64,000 nt of DNA, from NCBI RefSeq assembly GCF_000467185.1, contig NZ_BATM01000019.1, positions 62,001 to 126,000 on the forward strand. The letters run 5' to 3'. The translations under genes and the position numbers were made by a program. The notes below the pieces were generated by a model that worked only from the letters and a program-made list of their open reading frames with translations, was not told where the DNA came from and ran no database searches. Shown piece by piece: positions 26,402 to 36,070 of the stretch. This DNA is from Vibrio ezurae NBRC 102218. Its GTDB lineage: Bacteria; Pseudomonadota; Gammaproteobacteria; Enterobacterales; Vibrionaceae. Each line of letters starts with the position of its first letter. The first letter of the stretch is position 1.

Positions 26402-28588
26402 ATGAAAACACAATCTGCATTAAAAAAAGTCGCCGAAATGGCTCGTATTGCCGACCACTATGTCAGCGCGTGGGGAGAACCTGCCAGCGTTGAAGATGAA
26501 ACTATTGAGCGCTTACTTGCCGCTTTTGGTTACGATACGAGTAGTGACGAAGCTCTGCTTAAATCCGCAGAAAAAAAACATAAAAAAGACGTTTTGGCGC
26601 CAGTGCTGGTGGTTCGCGATGACGAATCAGTAGAAGTGGAACTAAATTTGGGTGTCAGTGCTCGCGAAAGTGAATTTGCATGGCGCTTAGAGACTGAGCA
26701 AGGCGAAGTCCTTGAGGGTTACTTGCAATCACAAATTGTACGGGATGAGCGTAAAAACGGTGGTCCACTGGTCTTTGCGTTACCTGCAAACATTCAATGG
26801 GGTTATCACAAATTGCTCGTGACACGTAAGCGTCGCAAAGCACCTTATGAGATGACTTTGATCATTACGCCTAAAGCGTGTTTTAAACAAACAGACATTG
26901 AGCAAGGCAAAAAGCTGTGGGGTCCAAGTATCCAGCTTTACACTCTGCGCACTCCGCACAACTGGGGCATCGGTGATTTTGGCGATCTTAAGCAGTTAGT
27001 GGGTAACATTGCTGCCCGTGGCGGTGATTTTGTAGGGCTCAACCCTATTCATTCTTTATTTCCAGCCAACCCTGAAGGGGCAAGTCCATACAGCCCATCT
27101 TCACGTCGTTGGTTAAACATTATGTACATTGATGTGAGCTCAGTCTCTGAGTTTGCATTAAGCGTACAAGCACAGCAAAAAGTAGGCAGTGCAGAGTTTC
27201 AACAGCGCTTGCAAAAAGCGCGTGAAGTACAACACGTAAACTACAGCGAAGTCAGCGCACTTAAAATGAGCGTATTGCCGCTGCTGTTTGCTGAGTTTAA
27301 GCAGCGCCACCTTGATAACAACACTGAGCGCGCGCAAGCGTTTTTGAGCTTTGTTGAAGAGGGCGGTGAAAGCTTGATGCATCAAGCGACCTTTGATGCG
27401 GTGCATAAAACCTTACACGATTCAGACGATCAAATGTGGGGCTGGCCTGCATTCCCTGAAAAATATCGCCGTTTTAGTAGCGCCGGTACGCAAAGGTTTA
27501 TCAAAGAGCACAAAGATCTTGTGGATCTTTACATGTACTTGCAGTGGATTGCGGATACGCAAATCAATGAAGCACAAGCACTCGCACAAGAAAAGGGTAT
27601 GACGTTAGGTCTTTATCGCGATTTAGCGGTAGGCGTTGCCGATTCAGGCTCTGAAACTTGGGCTGATGATGGCAACTTGATATTGGATGCCAGCATTGGT
27701 GCGCCGCCAGATATTTTGGGCCCGTTGGGACAAAACTGGGGATTGCCTCCTTTAAATCCACAAACGCTGCAAGCCAGTGGCTATGATGCCTTTATTAAGT
27801 TGCTTCGCGCCAACATGAAGCATTGCGGCGCATTGCGTATTGACCATGTATTGGGCCTATTGCGTCTGTGGTGGATTCCAAAGGGTGAGGATGCCACTAA
27901 AGGTGCGTATGTCTACTACCCAGTCGAAGACATGCTAGCGATTTTGGCTCTGGAATCTCATCGCTACCAGTGTTCGGTGATCGGTGAAGACTTAGGCACT
28001 GTGCCAGATGAAATTGTGGCAATTTTGCGTGATGCCGGCGTGCACTCGTATAAAATATTCTTCTTTGAAGATAACGATGCTGGGCACTTTATTGAGCCGA
28101 CCCAATACCCAGAGCAATCCATGTCTGCATTGTGCACCCATGATATGCCTACCTTGCGCGGTTTCTGGCATTGTGATGACCTCAAGCTGGGCAAAGAGCT
28201 GGGCTTGTATCCGAGCGATGAGCAATTAGCACGTTTGTTTGATGAGCGTCTGGCGTGCAAACAAGGCATCTTAAATACGATTCGTCAAAATAACCCGCAG
28301 TTTTTGTCTTCTGGTATTGGTGAGAATGCTGCGTGGGTGCCAATGGATAGTTTCCTTGCCCAAGCTATGCAGCTGCATGTGGCGGCGGGTTCATCTTCAT
28401 TGCTGAGCGTGCAGTTGGAAGACTGGCTAGAGATGGATAAACCGGTGAACATTCCTGGAACGGTGGACGAGTACCCTAACTGGCGACGCAAACTATCGGT
28501 GAATCTGGATGAAATGTTTGGTAGAGACGATGTGAATCATATCGCAAAACGCCTGACTGAAGTTCGTGATGAAGCGTCCATAAAGTAA
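26402..28588 (+). CDS. malQ: 4-alpha-glucanotransferase (amylomaltase)
   Basis: A 728-aa GH77 enzyme that rearranges maltodextrins by transferring glucan chains. The first 150 residues form the N-terminal extension found in proteobacterial MalQ. The catalytic barrel shows WGPSIQLYTLRTPHNWGIGD, GLNPIHSLFPANPEGASPYS, the nucleophile region GALRIDHVLGLLRLWWIP, the acid/base CSVIGEDLGTVPDE and CTHDMPTLRGFW with the transition-state aspartate. GGAGAGAG precedes ATG. It works with MalP and MalT in maltodextrin use. An intrinsic terminator follows at 28703. Confidence 0.96.
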   Translation: MKTQSALKKVAEMARIADHYVSAWGEPASVEDETIERLLAAFGYDTSSDEALLKSAEKKHKKDVLAPVLVVRDDESVEVELNLGVSARESEFAWRLETEQGEVLEGYLQSQIVRDERKNGGPLVFALPANIQWGYHKLLVTRKRRKAPYEMTLIITPKACFKQTDIEQGKKLWGPSIQLYTLRTPHNWGIGDFGDLKQLVGNIAARGGDFVGLNPIHSLFPANPEGASPYSPSSRRWLNIMYIDVSSVSEFALSVQAQQKVGSAEFQQRLQKAREVQHVNYSEVSALKMSVLPLLFAEFKQRHLDNNTERAQAFLSFVEEGGESLMHQATFDAVHKTLHDSDDQMWGWPAFPEKYRRFSSAGTQRFIKEHKDLVDLYMYLQWIADTQINEAQALAQEKGMTLGLYRDLAVGVADSGSETWADDGNLILDASIGAPPDILGPLGQNWGLPPLNPQTLQASGYDAFIKLLRANMKHCGALRIDHVLGLLRLWWIPKGEDATKGAYVYYPVEDMLAILALESHRYQCSVIGEDLGTVPDEIVAILRDAGVHSYKIFFFEDNDAGHFIEPTQYPEQSMSALCTHDMPTLRGFWHCDDLKLGKELGLYPSDEQLARLFDERLACKQGILNTIRQNNPQFLSSGIGENAAWVPMDSFLAQAMQLHVAAGSSSLLSVQLEDWLEMDKPVNIPGTVDEYPNWRRKLSVNLDEMFGRDDVNHIAKRLTEVRDEASIK

Positions 28589-28702
28589 TTAGATAACCGC
28601 TGAAAATGGGCCTGATGGCGAATGAATGAGCATTGATTGCTCAAAGTTACGCACTGCTCAATCTTTCATTTTTGTTATTTTGTTACTGTTTCAAGTTATC
28701 TG

Positions 28703-28728
28703 AAATGCCCGCACTTCAGCGGGCATTT
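28703..28728 (+). terminator. Intrinsic terminator after malQ
   Basis: AAATGCCCGC (28703-28712) pairs with GCGGGCATTT (28719-28728), a perfect 10-bp GC-rich stem with a 6-base loop, followed by TT and G. The distance of about 115 bases from the malQ stop is long but no other gene intervenes. Confidence 0.85.
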
Positions 28729-28807
28729 TTGTGTTTCTGCACATTTAATCACGACGGTTTGGCTCACATAGTGAGTGGCTTGGCTAAAAGTCGCCAATAT
28801 GCAATGG

Positions 28808-28985
28808 ATACCACCAATCACACTAAGTAAGCATTCAGAAATTGCGCAGGAAAAATGCTTGAGCACAAGGTTCTAGAATAAGGCTGAACTTTTCGATAAG
28901 TCGTTATTTTACGATCAAAAATTCTAACGCAGTTATCAAGCATTTTAACAAGCTAGAATGCCTAATTTTTTGGTACGATTGGTAT
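28808..28985. mobile_element. MITE-like repeat, copy A
   Basis: A 178-bp non-coding block whose sequence is closely repeated in inverted orientation at 41388-41549. Shared stretches include TCGATAAGTCGTTATTTTA, AAAAATTCTAACG, GTTATC and GCTAGAATG. The ends are related to ATACCAA...TTGGTAT, and TACTAA-like terminal inverted repeats can be seen although the left end is degraded here. There is no transposase, so it would depend on one elsewhere in the genome. Confidence 0.75.
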
Positions 28986-29074
28986 AAATATCCATCAAAT
29001 GTTTTTAAAGTGTATGTTTTTGTTAAGAATATAGCTTAGTGACCATAGTATCGTTAAGATGGATAAAAAATGGC

Positions 29075-29085
29075 TAGGATGAGGG
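29075..29085 (+). promoter_or_regulatory. MalT-like box upstream of glgB
   Basis: TAGGATGAGGG contains GGATGAGG, eight of ten positions of the E. coli MalT box GGGGATGAGG and a perfect core GGATGA. It lies about 60 bases before the GTG start of glgB, on the same strand. Confidence 0.55.
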
Positions 29086-29143
29086 CGGGCTGCTCTCTCT
29101 ACAAAAATTATAAATAGAATTAAATTATCGAAGGAGATTGGGC

Positions 29144-31324
29144 GTGGACAAGCCTCAAGATAAAATCAAAAGTGCTTATCAGAAATTGAGTCAGGCAGCA
29201 TTAACTGACCCTTTTTCATTGTTGGGCCCGTTTATTAGGGAAGAAGGCCGTTATTTAACGGTGTGGATGCCGGGCGCTCATCGAGTCGAAGTGATTATTG
29301 GTGACGAACGCATAGAGTTAGTTCGTGATGAGATGGATGCGTTTGTGTTGACACAAGCGCGCGATCTTACTTTTACTCACTATAAATTGGCCGTTGATTG
29401 GGGAGATGCTGAGCAGATCATTGACGATCCCTATCAGTATCACGCTTTGTATGAAGAGTTTGAGCATTTGCACACTCCAAAAGAGATGTACAAATATATG
29501 GGTGCTCAATTCATCACGCTAGAGCGCGATGGTAAAAGCATTTCTGGTACTCGCTTTCTTGTATACGCCCCTCACGCTCAAGCCGTCAGCCTAATTGGTG
29601 GATTTAACCTGTGGGATGGACGCCGTCATCCAATGCAGCGTCTTGATTATGGCATTTGGGGATTATTCGTCCCTGAACTGGCAGAAGGTTCTCAATATAA
29701 GTTTGAGATGAAAGGTCCAAATGGGGAAGGCTTACCTCATAAACAAGACCCGTGGGGATTCCAGCACGAACAACATCCTTCGTTTGCCTCGGTCACTTAC
29801 GATCAAACTAAGTATCAATGGCAAGATGATGCGTGGCAGACACGTCCGGTGACGGAGAAACGTAAAGAAGCGCTTTCTTTTTATGAGCTGCATGCTGGCT
29901 CTTGGAAACGCGGCGAAAATGGCGAGTTTTTAAATTACCGTCAATTGGCTGAGCAGTTGATTCCGTACTTGGTGGATCTGGGCTATTCACATGTTGAACT
30001 TATGCCGATTTCTGAACATCCATTCTACGGTTCTTGGGGCTACCAACCTATCGGGCTATTTGCACCGACCAGCCGTTTTGGTACGCCAGATGATTTCAAA
30101 TACTTTGTCGACCAGTGTCACCAAGCAGGCTTAGGTGTGGTACTGGACTGGGTTCCGGCACACTTCCCATCCGATGATCACGGTTTGGCGAACTTTGACG
30201 GTACACCTTTGTATCATGATCCTGATCCGCGTCGCGGTTGGCACCAAGATTGGAATTCGTACATTTATGATTTAGGTCGTGAACATGTACGCCGCTTTAT
30301 GGTGTCCAATGCACTATTTTGGTTTGAGCATTATCATATTGATGGTATTCGAGTGGACGCAGTGGCGTCGATGTTGTACTTGGATTACTCACGCAGTCAC
30401 GATCAATGGCTACCTAACCAAGACGGTGGTAACGAGAACTACGATGCGATTGCGACCTTGAAGTGGATGAACGAAGAAGTGTACAAACACTTCCCGAATG
30501 CCATGACCATCGCCGAAGAATCAACGGCTTTCCCTGGGGTATCAGCACCGACCTTCTTGGGCGGTTTGGGTTTCGGCTTTAAGTGGAATATGGGCTGGAT
30601 GCACGACAGCTTGTCTTATATTCAGCAAGATCCTATTCACCGCAAATATCATCACAACACGCTAACCTTCCCGCTGATGTATGCACACAGCGAGAATTAC
30701 GTATTGTCGTTGTCGCATGATGAAGTGGTGTACGGCAAAGGCGCGATTCACGACAAAATGCCGGGTGATGAGTGGCAAAAAACCGCGAATTTACGTGCTT
30801 ATATGGGGTACATGTACGCTCAGCCGGGCAAAAAGCTGAACTTCATGGGCGCTGAATTTGGTCAAACCGCCGAATGGAACCATGACGATCAATTGCAGTG
30901 GTTCTTACTGGATTATGAACGTCATCAAGGCGTACTCAATCTTACTCGTGATTTGAACAAGCTCTACAAGCAAGAAGCGGCTTTGCACGCATTAGACTTT
31001 GATCCAAAAGGGTTTGAGTGGCGCCTGCAAGATGAAGCCGAAGCCAGTGTATTGGCACACGAGCGTATTGATGAAAATGGCGAACGCGTGCTGGTGGTCT
31101 CTAACTTTACGCCAGTACCTCATCATGATTTCCGTTTAGGCATTCCTGATGAGTCTCGCTATGAGCTGTTGTTAAATACCGATGATGCTAAATATCACGG
31201 GGCGAACGTTGCAGTGCCGACGAGCATTAAAACGGAAAAAGTACAAAGCCAAGGCTTAGCGCAATCCATTCCTATGGTACTGCCACCACTTGCGACCGTT
31301 TTTTATAAAAAGAAAACGGTATAA
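29144..31324 (+). CDS. glgB: 1,4-alpha-glucan branching enzyme
   Basis: A 726-aa GH13 enzyme that makes alpha-1,6 branches in glycogen. It has the N1 and CBM48 modules ([20 protein letters not shown] and [20 protein letters not shown]), then the barrel: [35 protein letters not shown], the nucleophile in [16 protein letters not shown], the acid/base in MTIAEEST and [11 protein letters not shown] chose GTG at 29144 because AAGGAGA lies seven bases upstream; TTG at 29138 would touch the ribosome site. Length equals E. coli GlgB. No other glg synthesis gene is in the window, so here it is grouped with maltodextrin use. Confidence 0.96.
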   Translation: MDKPQDKIKSAYQKLSQAALTDPFSLLGPFIREEGRYLTVWMPGAHRVEVIIGDERIELVRDEMDAFVLTQARDLTFTHYKLAVDWGDAEQIIDDPYQYHALYEEFEHLHTPKEMYKYMGAQFITLERDGKSISGTRFLVYAPHAQAVSLIGGFNLWDGRRHPMQRLDYGIWGLFVPELAEGSQYKFEMKGPNGEGLPHKQDPWGFQHEQHPSFASVTYDQTKYQWQDDAWQTRPVTEKRKEALSFYELHAGSWKRGENGEFLNYRQLAEQLIPYLVDLGYSHVELMPISEHPFYGSWGYQPIGLFAPTSRFGTPDDFKYFVDQCHQAGLGVVLDWVPAHFPSDDHGLANFDGTPLYHDPDPRRGWHQDWNSYIYDLGREHVRRFMVSNALFWFEHYHIDGIRVDAVASMLYLDYSRSHDQWLPNQDGGNENYDAIATLKWMNEEVYKHFPNAMTIAEESTAFPGVSAPTFLGGLGFGFKWNMGWMHDSLSYIQQDPIHRKYHHNTLTFPLMYAHSENYVLSLSHDEVVYGKGAIHDKMPGDEWQKTANLRAYMGYMYAQPGKKLNFMGAEFGQTAEWNHDDQLQWFLLDYERHQGVLNLTRDLNKLYKQEAALHALDFDPKGFEWRLQDEAEASVLAHERIDENGERVLVVSNFTPVPHHDFRLGIPDESRYELLLNTDDAKYHGANVAVPTSIKTEKVQSQGLAQSIPMVLPPLATVFYKKKTV

Positions 31325-31689
31325 AGTTGGCAAGCGGGCTATAGCAACACATCGCTTTTCTTGCTTTTTGTGCTCTGGCTGTTGAGCACGGATGAGAGCA
31401 TGTAAGGTTCGTTTATAATCTCGGGTATTCAAGGTGAATATCCGAGATTTTTTTCGTCTATATACAGGATAAAGACGATGATTTTTCTATCGATTGGCGA
31501 TTATGTGGTTGATTTCATTGTTTCTTAAAGGATAGTATTGTGTGAGTAAATTGTTAATCGCGGGTTCTTTTTACAAAACCTTTATTTGAGGTGTAACAGA
31601 GTACTCCTATTAGGATTAGCAATAACTTATCAGTTCAGGTGTTGTCTTTTATCCGCACCCAATACAGTGTTTTTTGAGAATGGAGTCTT
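31325..31689 (+). other. Gap after glgB
   Basis: 365 bases without a gene. The glgB terminator is at 31417-31449. The rest, up to the MAPEG gene, shows no feature I can support beyond a probable promoter for that gene. Confidence 0.5.
31417..31449 (+). terminator. Intrinsic terminator after glgB
   Basis: AATCTCGGGTATTC (31417-31430) pairs with GAATATCCGAGATT (31436-31449) over 14 bp with one G-T wobble and a 5-base loop, then TTTTTTC. Confidence 0.92.
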
Positions 31690-32076
31690 ATGATCACTTC
31701 CCTATATGCAGCCATCTTGGCTATCTGGATCTGCTATTTATCCGTGCAAGTTATTAAGCAGCGTCGCAAACATCAAGTTTCCCATTCGGATGGGCAAATA
31801 GAAGATCTTACTATTGCACGCAGTGCGCATAGCAATGCCACCGAATACATTCCAATCGGTCTATTATTATTGATGTTAGCTGAATTTAATGGTGGGCCAA
31901 TGTGGCTTATTCATGTGCTAGGTGTGGTGTTTGTTGCGGGGCGATTGGTGCATGGTTTTGCGGTATTAAATGGCGTAATGCCAGGCCGTAAGTATGGCAT
32001 GATTGCCACTTTTAGTAGCATTGTAATACTGGCGATATTGAATGTATTTCAAGTGCTTTGCGCGACTGTCGCGTAG
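31690..32076 (+). CDS. MAPEG family membrane protein (YecN-like)
   Basis: A 128-aa membrane protein with four hydrophobic segments. The N-terminal helix is followed by a cytoplasmic loop, then ARSAHSNATEYIPIGLLLLMLAE, the conserved E-x-x-P motif of the MAPEG family, and RLVHGFAVLNGVMPGRKYGMIAT. Relatives include E. coli YecN and eukaryotic glutathione-using membrane enzymes, but the role of bacterial members is mostly unknown. It has its own gap upstream and is followed by an unrelated membrane protein. Confidence 0.82.
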   Translation: MITSLYAAILAIWICYLSVQVIKQRRKHQVSHSDGQIEDLTIARSAHSNATEYIPIGLLLLMLAEFNGGPMWLIHVLGVVFVAGRLVHGFAVLNGVMPGRKYGMIATFSSIVILAILNVFQVLCATVA

Positions 32077-32124
32077 GTTTCGTGGTGGGTAAAGCGTGAG
32101 CCGATAAGATTTGAGGAGTAGAAG

Positions 32125-32664
32125 ATGAAGATAACATGGCCGCCTGCGTGGCTATTAGTGCTCTTAGGTCTACTGCTCAATGTATTGGCGATAATCTTGT
32201 CGAGTCAGGTGCTTGATGAACTTTCGCAAAGTAATAATGCGTTGCAAGACAGACAAAACGCCCATTTGCGCTTGATACAACAAGCATGGAACAAAGTTGA
32301 AAATATAGAAAGGAAAAAAGAGCTGCTACTTCTGGTATTGGCAGGTAGAGATCGCTCTGATCTTGATGCTGAACAGGCACGGCTGGCTGAATTGAACAAA
32401 CAAATCACCGTTTGGCTTGGAAAACCCATTCCTGAGCTTTCTTTGGCGAATTTGAGCACACTTTCATCAATGCTGGATCAAGCGCAAACTCAGCAACGAA
32501 ACCGGATTGATAAACACTATTTAGACAATCTGCATCTCATGGAACAGATGTCATTGAATGATCATAAAATAGCGCGTTATAAAAATATCGCGCTATTTCT
32601 ACAAATCTTTGGTTTGGCGCTGATTTTAGCTCGAGATTTGCAAAGAAATAGGGAGTTTGAATAG
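32125..32664 (+). CDS. Unknown two-TM coiled-coil membrane protein
   Basis: A 179-aa protein I do not recognise. A hydrophobic helix at about residues 10-30 and another at about 150-170 bracket a hydrophilic 120-residue segment rich in Leu, Gln, Asn and Glu with heptad-like spacing (LDELSQSNNALQDRQ, LIQQAWNKVENIERKKELLL, QARLAELNKQI). The layout resembles a small sensor domain without HAMP or output module. GAGGAG precedes ATG. It starts 48 bases after the MAPEG gene and may be co-transcribed. No cysteines are present. Confidence 0.7.
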   Translation: MKITWPPAWLLVLLGLLLNVLAIILSSQVLDELSQSNNALQDRQNAHLRLIQQAWNKVENIERKKELLLLVLAGRDRSDLDAEQARLAELNKQITVWLGKPIPELSLANLSTLSSMLDQAQTQQRNRIDKHYLDNLHLMEQMSLNDHKIARYKNIALFLQIFGLALILARDLQRNREFE

Positions 32665-32749
32665 CCTTTGTGTCAGGTGGCTAAAGTTCACTGAGTGACT
32701 GCTGTCTATGTTAGAGTGAACAAACTATGTCTGTAAATTATGAGCAACT

Positions 32750-33619
32750 ATGAGCGACAAAATCTACTTCAATACTTCTGCAAAATTTAATCTGCGCCGC
32801 TCTTTAATTAATGTTGGAACGCGTATTCATCATCGAGTTGCCCCCAATCATGCTCGCCAGATTGCAAGACAGTTGCTGCTCACGCCAGTACGCAGTAAAC
32901 CCAACAACCCGCAGCCACCGGCAATGGTTAAGGGCATCGTGAAATCTGCACATGGAGATCTCACTACCTATACGTTAGGCACAGGTCCGTTGTGGGTGTT
33001 AAACCATGGCTGGTCGGGTACTGCGAACCAGTTTTTTCCTTTGATGGAGTTTATGGCACAGTCTGGCTTTACCGCTCTGGCATACGACCAACCCGCTCAT
33101 GGTAGTAGCGGTGGTGCTTATGGGCATATTCCTGCATTTGTTGAAGGTTTAGACGCCATTTTAGACAGTGTGGATGAGGTGGCTGGCATTATTGCGCACA
33201 GCATGGGGACAGCCTCAACCATAGAATGTAAACACATAAAAGCGATGAATTGCCCTTTGCTATTGATTGCACCTGTACTTGAATATTTGGATAACTTGTT
33301 TAGCAGTGTTAAACGTTCTGGCTACTCAATGAAACTGTTTGAGGAAGTGGTTGAAGAGGTGAGTGCCCAATACCATTACCCTATTGCAACGATTGACCCT
33401 TATGCAAAACTAAAAGCAAGGTCGACACCGACACTCATTGTGCACGACGAAGACGATCGTTTTACTCCGTTTGTGGTATCAAAGCGTATTTCTGAGGAGT
33501 CGCCAAAGGTTACGCTGGTAGCAACAACAGGATTAGGTCATGGTCGAATTATGAAAAGTGATCCCGTGAAAGAGGGGTTTTTAAGTCTATCCAAGTGCAA
33601 GAGTAATTGTACTCTATAA
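32750..33619 (+). CDS. Alpha/beta hydrolase
   Basis: A 289-aa soluble hydrolase. NHGWSGTANQF (85-95) is the oxyanion-hole loop, AHSMGT gives the nucleophile Ser151, HDEDDRFTP the acid Asp236 and GLGHGRI the base His264, a complete catalytic triad. Substrate unknown; the fold covers esterases, lipases and peroxidases. The last codons and the stop (ACT CTA TAA) lie in a fragment of the local repeat family, so the C-terminus may have been altered by that insertion. It is followed by the nnrS-side terminator. Confidence 0.85.
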   Translation: MSDKIYFNTSAKFNLRRSLINVGTRIHHRVAPNHARQIARQLLLTPVRSKPNNPQPPAMVKGIVKSAHGDLTTYTLGTGPLWVLNHGWSGTANQFFPLMEFMAQSGFTALAYDQPAHGSSGGAYGHIPAFVEGLDAILDSVDEVAGIIAHSMGTASTIECKHIKAMNCPLLLIAPVLEYLDNLFSSVKRSGYSMKLFEEVVEEVSAQYHYPIATIDPYAKLKARSTPTLIVHDEDDRFTPFVVSKRISEESPKVTLVATTGLGHGRIMKSDPVKEGFLSLSKCKSNCTL

Positions 33620-33643
33620 CGGCGTTAGAACTTTTGATTGTTA
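33611..33643. repeat. Fragment of the MITE-like repeat, copy C
   Basis: ATAACGGCGTTAGAACTTTT and GATTGT match copy B (41430-41465) with one mismatch, preceded by ACTCT for ACTCG. Downstream ATTACTAAGCA resembles the element end, as if the middle was deleted. It overlaps the 3' end of the hydrolase gene. Confidence 0.5.
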
Positions 33644-33696
33644 TTACTAAGCATTAGGCACTTTTCGTACGGGTGTACTTTTAGAGTGATGGCGAT

Positions 33697-33733
33697 AAAG
33701 CACTGAATCAGCATAATGCGGGTTCAGTGCTTT
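33697..33733 (+). terminator. Terminator between hydrolase and nnrS
   Basis: AAAGCACTGAA (33697-33707) pairs with TTCAGTGCTTT (33723-33733), an 11-bp perfect stem with a 15-base loop, followed by TTT on the + strand. It lies between convergent genes. Confidence 0.8.
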
Positions 33734-33743
33734 TTTATTGGAT

Positions 33744-34928
33744 TTATCCTGGGTGCCCATCTTTACGAGGTGTTGCGAGCATTTTGGCAAATTTGAATAG
33801 GTACATACCAAAGCTTAGCATCCATAAAACCGTGGCGACATCGAGCAATTGCATCATATATTGAGGGAATAGTCCCACACCGACGCTTCTGATCAGCGCC
33901 GATAAAACCAATGAGGCAAAAGCAATGCGCATTTGTGGGCCTTCATAAATATTTCTACCAGTATGCCCCATAGTGACGCGAGTAATCATCGCCAGAATCA
34001 GACCAGCAAGTGCACCGATGGCGAATAAGTGCAGTGAGGTATGTGCTAGCCAAGGGTTTGTGGTGAAGCCTTTTAATAATAGATAGGCTGGAATACACGC
34101 ATATGAGGCGTGCAGTGACCACACAAGAGGTTCACCGAATGTGGTCCATGGTTTCCAGCGTAGTACTTTAACCAGTTGTAATAGACCTGCCCAAATGAAC
34201 AGTGGTGTTTCTAGCTGACTAAGAGTAATAGGGAAGAAACTCAGCACAAACAGCAGCACAAGCGGCAGATTAGCGGCGATCTCTAGCCAAAATATCGGTT
34301 GCGGTTTATCAAACTGCAAACGGCGGGCAGTAAAGAAAGGAATAACACGTCCGCCCATTACCGACAGCAATAACATAAACCACCATAACATGGCTTGCCA
34401 TACCGCGCTGGCACTAAAGGGGACGACGCCTTTAATAGTGGCGTAGCTGGCAAAGTTTGCCACGATCGCCAATATGAAGAGAGGCACAAAGAATAGATTT
34501 CGCCAACCTTTTGATTTTACAACACGAATTGCGATTTCATAGGCAACAGCAAGTAAAAATAGACTTTCAATAATCGAGATTAGCCAAAGCGGAGTAGGCG
34601 TCCAAAACAAGATACGCGGCGCCAACCACAACGCCACAATCAGCCCTAAGCGCGTGCTTTTGGTGCCGTTGATGCCTGTCCAGTTTTGTACCGCAGTAAG
34701 GACGAACCCAGCTACTATCGCCATAGAGAATCCAAACAGCATTTCGTGGGCATGCCACCACAGCGCGGGCGCTGCAAGTGCGTCGGGCTGTCCGTTTTGA
34801 TACGCGTAAATCCAAACCGGGATAGCGATAAAGGCGTACAATGCGCCCAGTAGAAAAAATGGACGAAACCCTAGTCTTAGCAATGGGGTGATTGCTTCTT
34901 CTTTTGCTTTGTCGGTAATGTTTAACAT
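33744..34928 (-). CDS. nnrS: NnrS family membrane protein
   Basis: A 394-aa polytopic protein (about twelve helices). LLRLGFRPFFLLGALYA at the start, ALWWHAHEMLFGFSMAIVAGFVLTA and VIPFFTARR are hallmarks of NnrS, a haem- and copper-containing membrane protein linked to nitric-oxide defence in denitrifiers and vibrios. The His pair in WHAHEM and later HLFAIGALAG and GHTGR are candidate haem ligands. An NsrR-like half-site lies about 25 bases upstream. It runs 73 bases after the CDF gene on the same strand. Confidence 0.9.
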   Translation of the reverse strand: MLNITDKAKEEAITPLLRLGFRPFFLLGALYAFIAIPVWIYAYQNGQPDALAAPALWWHAHEMLFGFSMAIVAGFVLTAVQNWTGINGTKSTRLGLIVALWLAPRILFWTPTPLWLISIIESLFLLAVAYEIAIRVVKSKGWRNLFFVPLFILAIVANFASYATIKGVVPFSASAVWQAMLWWFMLLLSVMGGRVIPFFTARRLQFDKPQPIFWLEIAANLPLVLLFVLSFFPITLSQLETPLFIWAGLLQLVKVLRWKPWTTFGEPLVWSLHASYACIPAYLLLKGFTTNPWLAHTSLHLFAIGALAGLILAMITRVTMGHTGRNIYEGPQMRIAFASLVLSALIRSVGVGLFPQYMMQLLDVATVLWMLSFGMYLFKFAKMLATPRKDGHPG

Positions 34929-34952
34929 GCTAAAACCTTAAAGGTGTAAATT

Positions 34953-34963
34953 TAATGCAACTT
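34953..34963 (-). promoter_or_regulatory. NsrR-like half-site upstream of nnrS
   Basis: Read on the minus strand, AAGTTGCATTA matches the 11-base NsrR half-site AAGATGCATTT at nine positions. A second half is weak. NsrR is the nitric-oxide-sensing repressor known to control nnrS in related bacteria. Confidence 0.4.
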
Positions 34964-35001
34964 TAAAATAGAGTGGCAGACAATGCAAGTATAGTTGTGC
35001 T

Positions 35002-35898
35002 TTAGCCCACTAAACTGAGGTGTAGCTGACATTTGTAAGGCAGGTGGTTGAGCTTTTTATTTAACTGAGTTCGGGTTTGTTCGATGTCTTTTGGCGCAAT
35101 AAGCTGCTGCTGTTCTAAACGCATATCGATATCAATACGCAGTTCACTGCCCACTTTAGTCACCGCGGCAACGGTAAGGTCAACGTCTTTGTGTGCAGGC
35201 AGTTCGGTGACACACTGATGAACTTGCGAGCACAACGAATGATCGGCGGTCATGTTAAGTAATTCAGATAAAGCCTGCTTAAGCATCAACACCGGCACTT
35301 TTAGAAAATAGCCAGCCATTAATAGCATCATCACAGGATCGGCGTATACGGCAAATGCGGCTAGTGGTGTTTGTATGAGTACCCATGCACTGATAAAGCC
35401 TAATAACACCGCAATGCTGATCAAGGTATCCATTTGCCATTGCAGTACTTCAGCCTGAATGAGTCCAGAGCCGACGGTCTGGTTTTTCTTGGCGATCAGT
35501 GCCCATCCAAACGCGCAGCCAATGACATTAATGAGGCCAAAGAGCGTCGCGACAAAAGTATTAATCTCTCGACCACCATCCAATATAGCCATGATTGCAG
35601 AATAAATAGAAATACACACTAAGCCAAGAATGACAGTGGCTTTAATGGCGATGACTATGGGTTCCAGTGCTGCCAAACCGCGAGGAAAGCGTTGTGATGA
35701 AGGGCGTGCAATTAAGGTTGCTGCAAGCAGTGACAATAAAGTTAACACTAAGCTAATGAGAGAGTAGGCACCGTCAAAGAGGATGACCATTGAACCTACC
35801 CAGTGCCCAAGGGCAATGCCTCCGACTGCGAAAGCAAGGGTTAACAAGGCTGAATAGATAAGAATACGACGTTCAGCGCGGGTGTTCTTACTGCTCAT
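35002..35898 (-). CDS. Cation diffusion facilitator family transporter
   Basis: A 298-aa CDF-type exporter with six membrane helices and a C-terminal cytoplasmic domain of about 90 residues. TM2 carries FDGAYSLISL with the conserved metal-site Asp, and TM5 EVLQWQMDTLISI has the second Asp. The usual histidine positions are replaced (DGAYS, LQWQMD), so the ion may differ from zinc. The C-terminal domain includes AAVTKVGSELRIDIDMRL. It sits upstream of nnrS on the same strand; a joint transcript is possible. Confidence 0.82.
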   Translation of the reverse strand: MSSKNTRAERRILIYSALLTLAFAVGGIALGHWVGSMVILFDGAYSLISLVLTLLSLLAATLIARPSSQRFPRGLAALEPIVIAIKATVILGLVCISIYSAIMAILDGGREINTFVATLFGLINVIGCAFGWALIAKKNQTVGSGLIQAEVLQWQMDTLISIAVLLGFISAWVLIQTPLAAFAVYADPVMMLLMAGYFLKVPVLMLKQALSELLNMTADHSLCSQVHQCVTELPAHKDVDLTVAAVTKVGSELRIDIDMRLEQQQLIAPKDIEQTRTQLNKKLNHLPYKCQLHLSLVG

Positions 35899-36070
35899 AA
35901 TGAACCTTTTTGTTAATCCGTTGTGAGCATTGTTTGTTAGCGAGCGTGGATTTTCAACGTGCTAATCGTTAGGTTATTGATACTTAGAATAGTAAATCAA
36001 TTAACCTCTTTAATATCAATGAGTTAAATGACATTATTGGTGTCAGTAAAATTGACGGTGACTGCTGTGG

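Larger units (their letters stand above)
28589..29143 (+). other. malQ-glgB intergenic region
   Basis: 555 bases with no supportable gene. In order it holds a terminator (28703-28728), a 178-bp MITE-like repeat (28808-28985) and a MalT-like box (29075-29085) before the glgB ribosome site (AAGGAGA, 29131-29137). Confidence 0.7.
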
